Under the pieces are notes generated by a model. That model saw only the letters and a program-made list of their open reading frames with translations. It made no database searches and was not told the DNA's origin. This document shows, piece after piece, positions 43,072 to 54,744 of a DNA stretch of 64,000 nucleotides (the first letter of the stretch is position 1; every line of letters begins with the position of its first letter). Both the position numbers and the translations under genes were made by a program. This stretch comes from Magicicada septendecula. Taxonomy: Eukaryota; Arthropoda; Insecta; Hemiptera; Cicadidae. The stretch lies in assembly GCA_034769895.1 (NCBI GenBank), contig CM068367.1:125773927-125837926 (forward strand), written 5' to 3'.

Positions 43072-43975
43072 CGAGGTGTGTTCATAAAAAGACCAAACTT
43101 TTTGAGTAACACATCAATCCGCACAAACAACGCGCCGCGACTTTGCGCGCACCTAGCGATAGTTTTTGACAACAAACTACCACTTATTGTGTTCCGCTAT
43201 TAGCAGTAGTCTTTGAGGTATATCACATTGAGTGGGGACGTGCACACGCTGGCCGGCGGATTAGTGACAAAGCGATTAAGAAAGGCCGCGAGAACAACGT
43301 GTACGTATGAAATTTTGCAGCAAAACTAGGTTAAAACATTTCAGAGACATTCTGGTTTTCAATTAAGCATACGCGGAAGCCTGCGTGAGGCGAACGATTA
43401 GTTTAAGAATTTTTAAAGAGGGAAAAACAATGGTCAGTGCAGATCAAAGCGATATCGAAGATCATGGGAAGAGAGCTCGTGATGTGGTAATTGTAAATCA
43501 TCGTTTAAATGCCGATACTTTCTGACAGAATCCATTTAAGATCGTAAAATTAAATTTTGATAGAAAAATTTAAATGTATCGTATCACTGAAAAATTCTTA
43601 CTGTGTTTGTTGACGACGATCAGAAAGAGACCCGTTTTGAAATCGGTCAACAACTGCGTACCAATGCAAATGGTAATGAAAACTTTGGAAGACAATGGAA
43701 ATAGCTCTGTAAAGATTTTACGAAGTCAGCAGCAAAATTTTATACACACACGTTGTGTTAAGATCTTCATTCTCACTTCGTTATAAATCCGCCGGACGGT
43801 GTGTGCCCGTGCCCACTACAGCGCGTGTAGCTCGAAGACTGAAGATCGTGACGGAACAGAGAAAACGGCATTCAGGCGTCAAAACCTGTTGCTAGCAGCA
43901 CTTAATTCTGCAGCTCGCTCTATGCGCTAGTTGACGTGCTACACAAATAGTTCGGTCTTTTTTGAACACACCTCG
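43072..43975 (+). mobile_element. Decayed mariner-type element
   Basis: Terminal inverted repeats of about 27 bp start CGAGGTGTGTTCA at both ends, flanked by TA (43070-43071 and 43976-43977). At 0.9 kb it is shorter than the usual 1.3 kb. Faint mariner N-terminal signal remains on the plus strand near 43390-43510 (RRTISLRIFKEGKTMVSAD), interrupted by stops. The DDD core is not recognisable. Old, inactive. Confidence 0.88.
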
Positions 43976-43977
43976 TA

Positions 43978-44645
43978 CATTTATAAAATAATATATCGTT
44001 CGTGGCAGGTAAGCATATCTCAGTTATGTAATGTTTACGTTTCCATTTTATTATTATGACTACAGCAATAAAAAGGCAGGAAAGACACACACGCACACAC
44101 AAAATTCGCGTTATTTCTGGCCTCACTCATGTTTATTTTCTTACATTTGCACGCTTTTTAAATGGAAAGTGCCGAAACCCACACCAACATAACGCGTGCA
44201 AGCCGAAAAAATGGACATCAATTTGCTTCCTGTGGATCGCTGGGCAGTGTAACTGCACGTGTTTACAGAGGAACGATTCATAGATAGACTTTTCGTCTTT
44301 AGGGAATGAACCCTCTGCAAGATGCTGAGGGTCCATGAGTGACTTCGGAGCGCTCCTTCTTTTTCGCGTGTTTGTTCTGTGAAACATACACTGTAGATTC
44401 GCAGCTTTACTCTAAGCAATGCTCAATAGGAAATGTTGAAAATTTTAGTCCACGGTGTACCCTCATTCACACTAAACCTGCTCTGATGTTTTAATTACGG
44501 ACATCATAATATTAAAACTTTGGAAACTTGAGCACTACTTAATGGAGATCAATCATTAACTTATACAAGCCATTAATTTTATGCATATTTTTATATATAT
44601 GTGTACAACGTTATCGGCAACAAAGAAGTAGTTTTTGTTAAAATT
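43978..44645. other. Intergenic sequence, no recognised feature
   Basis: Several short overlapping ORFs on both strands between 43920 and 44420 have no family features and contradict one another. Confidence 0.45.
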
Positions 44646-44760
44646 CCTTCCTGGGATATTTGGCCGTAGTCCAATGTTTTCTACAAAACCAGACGTTTCG
44701 GCAATGCCATCGACTTCCATCATCAGTGAAAATCAAGTGCGATAACGTGAGGTGGTATAT
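44646..44760 (-). mobile_element. Penelope-like element 3'-end fragment
   Basis: On the minus strand the sequence runs ACTGATGATGGAAGTCGATG, then GCCGAAACGTCTGG, then GTAGAAAACATTGGACTACG. This is the type of terminal sequence seen in arthropod Penelope-like elements, including a hammerhead core. No endonuclease or RT coding is visible next to it. Confidence 0.6.
44672..44735 (-). ncRNA. Hammerhead ribozyme core in Penelope-like fragment
   Basis: Minus strand: CTGATGA (44726-44720), an imperfect stem II region, GAAA (44699-44696), then CGTC with cleavage expected after the GUC triplet. TTTTC upstream can pair with GAAAA downstream to build the distal part of helix I, and CA with TG the proximal part. 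Stem II is weaker than in the copies at 7.6 and 8.5 kb, so activity is uncertain. Confidence 0.6.
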
Positions 44761-44963
44761 GTTAGTGACCACAGTACTGTGGTTAAGGCTGAAGCAGTAA
44801 GTAGAAAGAAGTAGTTTCTATGGTAATATTTCATTTCGAAAATGATTTTAAATTTAAATCTTAGAATATGGAAGTCATGTATGGTTCTCCATACCGATAT
44901 TTTTATATTGGAAACAAAATTATCACTATACAACCGTAGTGAATAGTCTTGCATATCTTTCAG

Positions 44964-45110
44964 GGTCAGGGGCTGTGCGGGACGAAGGGCTTGCCCGTCG
45001 CCCGCTCGTGCACTACGTTCCGAGCTTCAGAAGAGCTCCTGCCGTAGGGACTACTGATAATATGGATTGAGGGTGTGGCCTGCTACCGGCCGTGGGTTTT
45101 CAATTAATAA
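44964..45110 (-). other. 3' UTR of the LINE
   Basis: 147 bp ending ...CACAGCCCCTGACC at the target duplication, with no A-tail. It includes a TTAATTATTAATT palindromic patch just after the ORF2 stop. Confidence 0.75.
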
Positions 45111-47821
45111 TTAATTGAGGGTGAGTGTTCGCCGAGGCCGGGTCCAAGATTCTCCTGGCACAGATTGGTAGCGACCGAGGGCGCTAATGAGATGGTTGCC
45201 CTGGAATCGGGCGGAGCGACGACAGAATTTTCGGGACAGTGTCCGTATAGTGGCGTCCAGGGAACGGACACGCAGGGAGTCACGGATGGTTTTATTAGAT
45301 GTCAGATAATGGGCTTTGCATGCCCAGCGTAATCCTCGGTCGAGGAGAGACTGAAGCTTTCGCTTATGGGTCTTGGCCAAGTAGCCCCAAACGGGCATCG
45401 CGTAGGTAACCATCGGCGCCACATAAGTGGAGACGATAAGCTTCCCTAGGCGGCGGGTCATGGCGTTGCTACATAGGATGGGACGGAGTCGATAAAGTCG
45501 ATGGGCGGTCTTTCGGGCTACTTGTGCAGAGTGTGCCGCCAGGTGAGACGTCGGTCGAGGTGAACCCCGAGGTACCTGACCTCTCGAGACCAGGGCAGAA
45601 GTGTGTCGCCTACGTAGAGTCTGTCGGGGAGCCTAAAGCGTCTGGAGAAGACTACTGCTGTGCTCTTGGCTGCGTTGATGGCAACTCTCCATTTCTCTGC
45701 CCACTCAACGTATTCGTCCAATTGCTCCTGGAGCCAGATAACGGCCGTCTCAGCACGACGATCGACAGCATACACTGCCGTGTCGTCGGCGAACATGGCC
45801 AACCTGGTGCCAGGCAACTTGGGCACGTCGTTGACGTACACAGAGAAAAGCAGGGGGCCCAAGACGCTTCCCTGAGAGACACCAGCAGTAATAGCCCTTT
45901 CCGAGGAAAGGGTGTTATCAACTCTCACGCGAAAGGTTCTGTTCCGAAGAAAGCTAGCAATCAGATGAAGGTAGCAATCCGGAAGCAGAATCTCCGTGAG
46001 TTTGTAAAGTAGGCCTGGATGCCAAACACGATCGAAAGCCTTCTCGACATCAAGGAAAACGGCGACGGTCTGCTCTCGCGAGCAACCGGCCTCGGCCACG
46101 GTCTCCACGAAACGCATCAATTGATGCGTCGAGGAGTGCCCAGCACGAAAACCGAATTGCTCGGGGACCAGAATATCGAACCGTTGAAGGTGATCCGTTA
46201 GTCGCCGCTGGACTAGTCGTTCGAAGACTTTCGAAGTGGACGACAGCAGGCTGATAGGCCGGAGGTTCTCAGCGAACTTGTGATCTTTTCCCGGCTTCGG
46301 GATCATCGTGACCGTAGCCGAACGCCATTTCTTAGGAAAGTAGGCGAACCGGAAGCAGGCATTGAACAAGTCGACCAGGAAGCGAACTCCCCGGTCCGGA
46401 AGTCTCTGTAGGGCGGTGTTTGTAACACCGTCCGGTCCAGGGCTCTTCCGGGGTCGAAGCGCTAAAAGCCTGTCCGTTACCTCTTCCACCGAAGTGGGTT
46501 CAGGTTCGGATGTGATCGGGCTGCCGAGAGAAGCCTCAACTTCGGCTTCTATCTCCTCGTCGGAGTCTGGGTCCCCGGACGGGTTAGGAGCAAATTGAAG
46601 CTCCAGGTACCCGGCCAGGAACTCTGATTTCTCGTCCGGCTTGGCAAGGGGATGTCCACCAGGCCCGTTGATGGCCGGGAGTGTAGGACGGCGCCTCTTC
46701 CCGGTCATCGCGGTAGGTATCCTGTAAACGGAGGAGTCCCCCTCCGGTGCATCATCTGCCATTTTGGCGACCGTAAATTCCCAGCAGCTTCGTCGGAAGG
46801 CCTGCAAGTCACGACGTAACTTGCCGGCCGCCCGATTGAAGCTGGCCTTGTCGTCCGGATTTCGCGTCCGCTGCCACCGTCTCCGAAGTCTGTTCTTCTC
46901 TAAAGCGAGAAGACGGACTTCTTCTGGAATCCGGTGATAATCGGGCGTGAGATTAGGCTTCATCCGTGAGCACACGCCGACGGAAGAGACCACGGCTTCA
47001 TCGAACAAGGCGACCGCCTCGTCGATGTGCTGAGTGGTATCAAGCGGGACCTCCTCGGGAAGCCTGCGACAAAAGGCAGGCCCGAAGCGGTCCCACTCGA
47101 CCACTCGTCGCGCTGCTCTCCCAATCGTGTGACGGGTAGGTACGTGCACCTCGATGGGACAATGGTCAGAGGACAGTTCCGTTAACACGGATACCTCGAT
47201 CTGGTTGACAACTCCCTTGACAACTGCAATGTCTAGTATGTCAGGTCGGGCTCCAAGTCGGAGGGGATAGTGCGTCGGTTGTCCGGGTCCGTAGGCTCGT
47301 AGATGGTGGTCGTGTAGGTACCTCCTAAGCGCCCTCCCGGATGGCGTAGTCAATCGACTACCCCAGTCGGGGTGTTTGCAGTTCAGGTCACCTGCAAGAA
47401 TTACCTTCCTATGCGCACTGAAAATTGCGGACAGGTCGGCGTCTAGAACTGGTTTGGTCGGCGGTTTGTAAGCCGAAACTAGGAGGACACCTCCGAGAAC
47501 TCCGGAGAGTTCAACGGCTGTGGCCTCGATATTTTGGCGAGGAGGCAAGACCACGCGGTGGTGTGCAATGCAACGTTTCACCGCTATGGCCGTACCACCC
47601 CCCGCGTTCCGCCCAGGTCTATCGTCCCTGTAAAACGCATAGTTGGGCAATCTCACGTTGTCATGTGCCCTAAGCCAGGTCTCAGAGAGGAGAAGCACGT
47701 CGGGCTTGCGACGGGCTAGGAACTCTCTAAGTTCCTCGAGTTTGGGCAGAAGGCTGTTGGCGTTCCACGCTATAATGGAAAGGTCGCGCTTAATGGAGGT
47801 AATTCTGTTAGCGTGGAGCAT
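45111..47821 (-). pseudogene. LINE ORF2: AP-type endonuclease and reverse transcriptase, one frameshift
   Basis: The start codon at 47821 overlaps the ORF1 stop (TAATG), a termination-reinitiation arrangement. Residues 1-230 are an endonuclease/exonuclease/phosphatase domain: IIAWNANSL, LLLSETW (about 47), AGDLNCKHPDWGS (about 145), LSSDHCPIEV (about 218). Residues about 450-720 are the reverse transcriptase: KSPGPDGVTN, RPISLLSSTSKVFE, VFLDVEKAFDRVWH, GVSQGSVLGPLLFSVYVND and the catalytic FADDTAVY. The frame stops at 45518; a one-base length change near 45520 joins it to the C-terminal part at 45461-45111 (TYAMPVWGYLAKTHKRKLQS). The protein nicks target DNA and copies the LINE RNA at the nick. 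The single shift may be real or an assembly error. Confidence 0.93.
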
Positions 47822-49587
47822 TACAGAAGTCCTATGGCGGCTGCAGCTTCCGCGAGGAGGAGGAACTTTTCAGTCGGGGTCGCCGTGCGAAGGCGATCCC
47901 GAATGGAGCGATACAGACGGGCCACTTCTTCGAGGTCATATTCCTCGAAGAAAGATTTTACCTCGGCTAGAGCTGAGGGGGATGTGGACGACGATGAAGC
48001 AGATGGGGCAGGGTCGCTGCGGGCGGCGGCAGCATAGCTGCGGGCTGAATTCACCCGAGATGTGTTCCTGGGTGGGCGCTCGGTCCTTTCAGCTGCAGGA
48101 CGGGGCTCTACTCTGGACTGCCGAGCAACCCCAGCGCCGGAGCGCTGCGTTGGTCTGGTTTGTGGTTTCTGGGCAGGGGGAGCGGGAGCAGCGTTTTTCT
48201 GTTTCTTCTGCTTCTTCTTCTTCCTAGATTTGGGTTTGTAGCGAGCCGCAGGTTGGGGAGATTCAGACCTCTCAGGGACTGGCTCGACTACTTCCGGGGC
48301 AGGTTCCTCGTCCATTGGAACGGGCTGATCTAGGGTCGGTGCTGGCGTAGCATGCTCTTCCCGAGCAGGTTGGGACGATGCACGTGGCTGAGCACGTGGG
48401 CGAGGTCGGGCGGGAGGTTGTGGCACAGATGAGCTGACCTTCTCCGGGAGACGGGGAAAGGCAGCACGATCCGGGACGACTGGAAGCTGCTGGCGGGCAG
48501 GAGGGTTGTTCCTGTCCGCGGTCTGCCTCAGATGCTGCTGGAAAACCCAGCATCCTCTGTAATTTGCCGAGTGAGGTTCGCCGCAATTAATACAAAAGCG
48601 GCGCCCCGCAGCCGGCAATTGACAGGCCTTGGTCGGATGCGGCTTTCCGCATCTGACGCAGACCTCTGCGTTGTGGCAGCTGTCCGAGCCGTGCCCGAAC
48701 CGTTGGCAACGATGGCACTGCGGGACGTGGCCAGCTTCGCGGCTCTTTTCGACTTTTATGCGAAGCCCGCAAAGACTGGTCAGGCCCAGCAGTCTGTCTG
48801 CCTGGTCCCCCTTCAGGAGAATCACCCGGAGGAGGGGTAACTTGCGCCTGGGTCCATATGTGGTGTAGAGCCTGATGCACTCTTTAATCGGGAAGCCGAG
48901 TTGGCGGAGCTCGTCCGCCACCTCGTCGGGTTCAGTTTCCTCGTCCAGGCCGCGAATAATTAGCCGGACGTGAGCCGCCTTCTCGTAGGAAAAAGTGTGG
49001 AATTGCAGTCCATTAGCCTGTAAGAACAGGTAGACGGCACGGTACTCTTCGTCCGTCGCGCAGCTAACGCGCAGACTGTCCCTTCCACGAAGAGACATCT
49101 GCACGTCCGCCGAGAGACGAACGCCGAGCCGGAGGCGTCTGGAAAAGTCAACGACGTTCTTGACGCCGTTGACGAACAGGGGCGGAGGGCGGCTTCTACG
49201 GGAAGGAGCATCTAAGTCTAGCTCCGGTTCATCGGGGAGCGGAGTTTCCTCCGCTTTCCGTTTTTTCTTAGACGTAACTACAGTAAAGGAAGACCCAGGC
49301 GTGGGCTGGGACGTAGTGCACGTCGGGGCAGGAGTACCCCCAGAGACAACGTTCGACGCGGCCGAGACCGATTGGCGGCCCTGAGAAGGACCACTGCACG
49401 ATCCGACCGAGTCAGGGACAGGGCCGGGGCCTACTGAAGAAGCATTGGATTGGCCCTTAGCAGGACCATTCCGCTGCCCGGCCGCAACGCGACGGTCGCC
49501 CATCGCGTTTTGGCAAAGGTATTCGGGCCGAAGCCCTCCTACTGGGATACTTAACACGCTTAGCGCCGGTATTGGAGGCCGCACCAC
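47821..49587 (-). CDS. LINE ORF1: Gag-like RNA-binding protein with three zinc knuckles
   Basis: 588 codons. Residues 1-110 are low-complexity (Ser/Pro/Gly). A PRE/C2HC-type region of Jockey ORF1 proteins follows (about 150-285: LIIRGLDEETEPDEVADELR, LLRVILLKGDQADRLLGL). Three cysteine knuckles lie at about 288-345: CHRCQRFGHGSDSC, CVRCGKPHPTKAC, CINCGEPHSANYRGC. The C-terminal 240 residues are Pro/Arg/Lys-rich and disordered, with a basic run KSRKKKKQKKQKN. It would coat the LINE RNA. The open frame begins with MVRPPIPALS at 49587; a later start is possible. The frame looks intact. Confidence 0.9.
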   Translation of the reverse strand: MVRPPIPALSVLSIPVGGLRPEYLCQNAMGDRRVAAGQRNGPAKGQSNASSVGPGPVPDSVGSCSGPSQGRQSVSAASNVVSGGTPAPTCTTSQPTPGSSFTVVTSKKKRKAEETPLPDEPELDLDAPSRRSRPPPLFVNGVKNVVDFSRRLRLGVRLSADVQMSLRGRDSLRVSCATDEEYRAVYLFLQANGLQFHTFSYEKAAHVRLIIRGLDEETEPDEVADELRQLGFPIKECIRLYTTYGPRRKLPLLRVILLKGDQADRLLGLTSLCGLRIKVEKSREAGHVPQCHRCQRFGHGSDSCHNAEVCVRCGKPHPTKACQLPAAGRRFCINCGEPHSANYRGCWVFQQHLRQTADRNNPPARQQLPVVPDRAAFPRLPEKVSSSVPQPPARPRPRAQPRASSQPAREEHATPAPTLDQPVPMDEEPAPEVVEPVPERSESPQPAARYKPKSRKKKKQKKQKNAAPAPPAQKPQTRPTQRSGAGVARQSRVEPRPAAERTERPPRNTSRVNSARSYAAAARSDPAPSASSSSTSPSALAEVKSFFEEYDLEEVARLYRSIRDRLRTATPTEKFLLLAEAAAAIGLL

Positions 49588-50265
49588 GATTAAGCGAAGC
49601 GACCGACCGCTACCGGCAGGGACCTAACTTAGCCTACGCCAAGCTAAGCGGGCCGATGCCACCAAAAGCCGCGGGAAAAACAGTAAATTAAGCTAGGCTT
49701 ACCTGAAGCGATCCCACGAAGTAATCCCAACAGGTCCGGGGTTCGCGAAAGCCACAAACACCACACAGCACTAACACTGGTCCACTGCACTGCACTTAGC
49801 CTAGCCGCCTTTTGGCACCGGGAGGCACACTACACACGGTAAAACACCAGCCGACACCAGACCGCGAACGGCTACTGCCGCCAAGAGATTCGCACACGCG
49901 CACACGAAAACTGCCACGAACACAAGCCGAAGCAACCGATTTAACCGGACTAGTCGAGTCGTCTGCTGCCACGCGGCCCTAACAAGGGACGCTGAAGGCG
50001 GTCGCACGACCCACTAATGCGTGGCCGCAGCTAGCTTGGCTTCGCTCTTGTCGTTACTGTACCGGCACTGCAGGTGATCCTGTAGTTTTCTACACCTTCA
50101 GTCGTCGACGACCTTACTGCCGGCGCAAGCTAGGGCGGGAGCACCAACCGTTAACAACGTTCCGAGGAAGGGTCCACTTGCTACTTCAATCTCAGCCTGG
50201 AAGAACTCCTGAGCTTCGATGTGTAGCGATCCACAGTCAGACGTAGAATCGGTCTCCTGGTCTTG
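49588..50265 (-). other. 5' UTR of the LINE (internal promoter region)
   Basis: 678 bp, G/C-rich, with small ORFs but no family features. Jockey-type LINEs carry an internal promoter at their 5' end, so transcription probably starts near 50265. The intact duplication at its edge argues that the 5' end is complete. Confidence 0.65.
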
Positions 50266-50278
50266 GCATATCTTTCAG

Positions 50279-53093
50279 TTTCTAGGTGAGCATTTTTATG
50301 AAATTGGCTGAGTAATTGTGGCCTGAATCATTTGGGGAAATAAAAGTTACGAGAATTATGTGAACATGATAGTCATGGCAACAGAAAGGAAAATACAAGT
50401 TAAAAGGTACAGATGTTCGGGAATTATAGTAACTGAGGACCAGAGGAGCGAAGTGGAGATTAAAAGAAGAATTGCCATTGCTAAAATAAGTCTTTAATGA
50501 GAAGATGAACCTATTTCACAACAGTGTGGCTCTGCAGAAACAGTCTGATGAATTGCTATGAGTGGAACATTCTGTCAATATAAATGTGAAATGTGGACTA
50601 TGGAGAACAGAGAGACTAGCTGTCTATCTGTACCGTTCAATCCAGGATGTGAAATACGCACATGTAAATGGTTTGAAGAACAACACTGTCCCTGTATCTG
50701 CTGATGCTAGCGCCAATTTTGGTGTGCCTTGATATCAGTTTGGTTGAGCTATACACTATTCTATTGTAAGATCAATTTTATTATTTTATAATATTATATT
50801 ATTTTACCACCTATTTCCAAAAAATTAGAATTTCAGAAAAACATGTTGGTTTCATATACTTATTTCTATATGCCCAAATACCAAAATGTAAAAGCTCAGG
50901 CCAATACAGCTACTAGAACCTTTTGCCCATAAAAGGGTTAAACACATTCGGACAAACACAACACTTGTAGTTAATATTATCCACATCAAATCCAAATAAC
51001 AATTTTAAATAAGCCATATTTATTTCATTGATGATGTCAGAAATGGTAACAGTGTGTACAATATATAATCTAATTCCAGTTTATATTTATATTTGATTTA
51101 TTAATTTTAAATTGTTTTCCTTTGCTGCTCGCAATTATTGCATGTACCCTTCTGATGGAAGCACATGAAAAGCTATGCTGAATAGCAAATAACTGTATGC
51201 AATGATTTCCACATTAATGAAAAAATTACTACTAATAATGTCACATTACTAATGCAAGTAAACCAATAAAAAACAAGTAGTTCTAATAAACACTTTGGTT
51301 ATTTATCATTGTTTTTATAGTTCACTTAAGGTTTCCATCAAAAGCAGAATTGATTGGTAAATAATTTCGTTTTGTAACAATTACTTCTTCAAATTGCTAT
51401 TATGGATGAAGTCTTTTCGGTAACTGTTTAGATACTGAGGGCTCACAAAATTACAGATATCACAATTCCCAAGATAATTGGGAATACTGTTACTCAATCT
51501 TTTACGATTAAATAAAATATTATAATCATATCTAATAAATTAAAAAAAATAATAATAATAGGAGAGAACACTCGTAGAAACACCGCTAAAAAAACCGAAA
51601 ATAGGTCAAGTTTACAAAACATCTCACTGTTAACATAGTTGTTGGGCTTCTAGATAGAACAGCAGTCTTGTCTCCCCCCACTACTGTGCGTATTTCACAT
51701 ACTGGGTTGAGCGGTACAGCTAGACGCTAGTAAGAGAGAGAGGATGGGATGAGACTTTTTGAGATTGTGCGTGTGTGTATGAAGTAAACATGTTGATATA
51801 AAGTTAGAAGTATAAAGGTTCTGAACCGAATAAATGAAAACAAAATACTTTTAAAATATTCCTGAGTTAAGGAAACTGGATAGGACATGGTATTAGTGGA
51901 AAAAGAAATATTAAGACTTGATACACTGTCATAAATAGCATAAATGAGTGAGGGAATTCCTTTCTACATGTTGCTGAACTGTATATACGAAGCAGTACAG
52001 GAAAGAAAGAAGAGATGAACAATGACAGATCATTTTTAAAAGAGGACAGTATAAGAGAATTAAAGAACAGATGTAAGACAGGAGCAACTGAAGGCAACAG
52101 TAGCAGTGGCAACTTGTCTGGTAGATTCAAAGGGTCACTGAACCCTCTACAAATTGATATATGTTTAAAAATGTTGGAAGAATGGTTTTGTAATTAATCA
52201 GTGAGAATTGTGATACTGCAGATGTTGACTGCAAAATAATAATAATAATAACTGACTTGTGTAGTATACAAACTGGTAATAACTGTTGAGGTTCAACACA
52301 AATGTCAGAACCTCCAGCATGCAGTGAGGAAGTGTAGAGAGGAATAATGACACTGAATGGACTCTTTAACACTACTGCAGCTTATTGACAGACACAATTA
52401 GTTCCAACCACCAAGACAGAAGCATCCTGACTAGAAATGTCAACAGCTTCATTTTGATAGCATCACACTTTTTTAATTCCATGCTTTTAAAGTGATGCAA
52501 AAACAGCGCAAACACAACCTACTGTAAATATATGCCTACTTGATAATAATTATATTTATACCCATACATGTGTGATATTTAAAATAGAACAAATTACATT
52601 TACATCAGCAGAAAATTCAGGAATATTGAACCCCCACTACAAGGGATCAACTGACAAAACATGAGATGATGATGATGACTAATATTATAAAATACAATTT
52701 GTTAGTATGGGATTTCATTTTATTCTTATTTAGAAGTTGTAATCAGTTCTGATATCTTTAAATATTATTGTTTCCTTCTTATGTTTACAATAACATTTAG
52801 AATTATTCAGTCGTAACATTCAATAAGGGGAACTCCATGGTGCAACTTGTGTTGTATACTAGAGAACCCCCAACTCACATTCAAAGTAATATTATGAATA
52901 TTATATAATTCATTAAGTGATATTGTGATTGGTGTTCTTAAAAACTATTTGTCATATTATTAAAACTATTATTATTTGTCATTAAAATATACACAGGTTA
53001 AGTACATAGGTTATGTTACATGTATTTATATTATCTGCTACTGATGTATAACTTGTGCATATTGATGGACACTATTTATAGAATACACTGGAA
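50279..53093. other. AT-rich intergenic sequence
   Basis: 2.8 kb without recognised genes or element ends. Short ORFs at 51867-52372 have no family features and lie in low-complexity DNA. Confidence 0.45.
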
Positions 53094-54200
53094 TGTTCTG
53101 TATCAATGTACAAATATACTTATAGGTAGCATAGTTTATTCTACACGATTCTAGAATATATGCCTCGACTGACCTCAATTATACTAGAAAGGTGTGTTGG
53201 ATTCACAAATTACACATGTTTATGAATTACTTCATTACCAACTATATATAAAACAGTAAGAGACGGAGAAAAGTTAGTCTTCATTGAAAGATCAGTTAGT
53301 AAGTTATAGAGTTAGTGTGATGTGTTTGATACCACATTTGTGGAACAATATTGTATTTTTGTGTTATCTTTTTGCTGTATAAATTATGGTTGTGTTAATA
53401 TTTCCTATCACAGCTGTGGATCAAAATTGTATGTTGTGTGATATATTTTTATTTGTGGATACTAGTAAATAAACAAGCTGTCAACAATGATACGAGTGTT
53501 TTATTTCAATCACTGATCTAGAAAAAGACAAAATGGTGACCATGACAGGACTAAGTCTGTTAACATTATAAATTAATGACCAAATTACATTATAATTCAA
53601 CAATTGTGCACCACAAGTGAAAATATGGAAAGAGTACATTTGAAGAACATGACAACCATTTAGCTGAAGAAACAATTAGAAGAAAAAGAGACTCCCACAA
53701 TGGGAACTAAGGCTGACCTGGAGATACGTTTGAACAGGCTATATGAGAGATGGGTCGGAACCAGAAAGAATTCTTCATAACTGTCAAAGAAAGACCTACC
53801 GCAAAGGAAATGCATATAAACATGTTTAACAAAATAATGGTAGTAATTCCAGTGGGAACAAAGTCGGGTACAGTCAGAATAAATTGAGATGCAATTTCAG
53901 GCCCAATCAAAACAAATTACAGTAGTACAGACACAATTACAGGCATGTTACAGAGAGCAGGACAAAATTGGAATCCCGCTGAGCAGCATACCACATTGCT
54001 TGGTGCTACCACTCCATACGTCGACAGTTCTTCTGGGTTTCCATGAGGCAGGGTATTCTCAGCTACGTCCGGACATGTTCCAGCTGTGCCTGCACTAAAC
54101 CAAGCAATCAGAAGACTGACACCAGTATGCAAGAGAGACGGCCATACCAGCCGTGAGAAGTCACAGAACTTGATTTGATAGGCCCATACCCAGAGTTGAG
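53094..54200 (+). mobile_element. Possible LTR and gag start of an old LTR retroelement
   Basis: A probable LTR (about 53094-53510) has a TATA box (ATATATAAAACAG, about 53245), a start-site-like AGTTAGTCTTCATTG, and AATAAA at about 53469. Downstream (about 53650-53750) the plus strand encodes LKKQLEEKETPTMGTKADLE and IRLNRLYERW, a SAP-like motif of the type found at the start of some insect LTR-element Gag proteins. QTQLQACYREQDKI follows at about 53925. The region is broken and old. Ends are uncertain because no second LTR was found. Confidence 0.4.
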
Positions 54201-54744
54201 AATAACTACAATTGAGCATAACTTACCTTCTTTACTTGGCCTGCTGTATGGGTTGCCTGCAAACCATACAGGAACTTATGTTAAATTTCCATAAATTTAA
54301 AACAAAATTTTTAGGGTCCAGCTGCACTAATACAGTTTTGCTAGAAAGTTTAGGGACAGCCATGATTTTCAGTATTTCTGCTATTGTCCCTAAACTTACT
54401 AACGTTTGGTCCATTTTGAGTGTTGGTCTAAATATGCATATGAACACGGTGTTTGTGTAAAACTTTCACTGACCTAGGTGAAATAGGTCCATAGTTATGA
54501 ATTTTTTCCTTTTTTTCCACACAAAAAACCATGTTTCTAGGGAAACATTTTTTTTTCTCCTAAACAGCTTACTTTAAAATTATAATTTTTTTTTTCATTG
54601 CTAGGTATTAACATAATAAATAAAAAAATTCTGAAAAAAAAATTCAACTTTGAAGCGCTGTAACTCCAAAAGTACTGCCGCTAGACCGGTTCTGAGCACA
54701 CAGCTGTTTTTGTCATGTTGGGGTGGTAGGGATACGATTGTGCG
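54201..54744. other. Spacer left of the Tc1 fragment
   Basis: AT-rich with T-runs (about 54500-54600). Part may be Tc1 left-end sequence, but no terminal repeat was identified. The small ORFs on both strands are not supported. Confidence 0.4.

Larger units (their letters stand above)
44964..50265 (-). mobile_element. Jockey-like non-LTR retrotransposon (LINE), nearly complete
   Basis: A 13-bp direct repeat GCATATCTTTCAG flanks the element (44951-44963 and 50266-50278), the target-site duplication of target-primed insertion. Minus-strand order: 0.68-kb 5' UTR, ORF1 with zinc knuckles, ORF2 with endonuclease and RT, and a short 3' UTR. It is much richer in G and C than its surroundings. It has no poly-A tail at its 3' end. 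A single frameshift in ORF2 is the only break seen, so it is young. Confidence 0.95.

Noticed and set aside
44133-44419. Overlapping ORFs on both strands
   Set aside because: They contradict one another, have no domain signal and no codon-use difference from background.
45524-49384. Many plus-strand ORFs of 60-194 codons
   Set aside because: Shadows of the LINE ORFs on the minus strand, caused by its high G/C content.
53707-54460. Small ORFs on both strands
   Set aside because: Only the plus-strand SAP-like and coiled segments have any support; the rest are chance frames.
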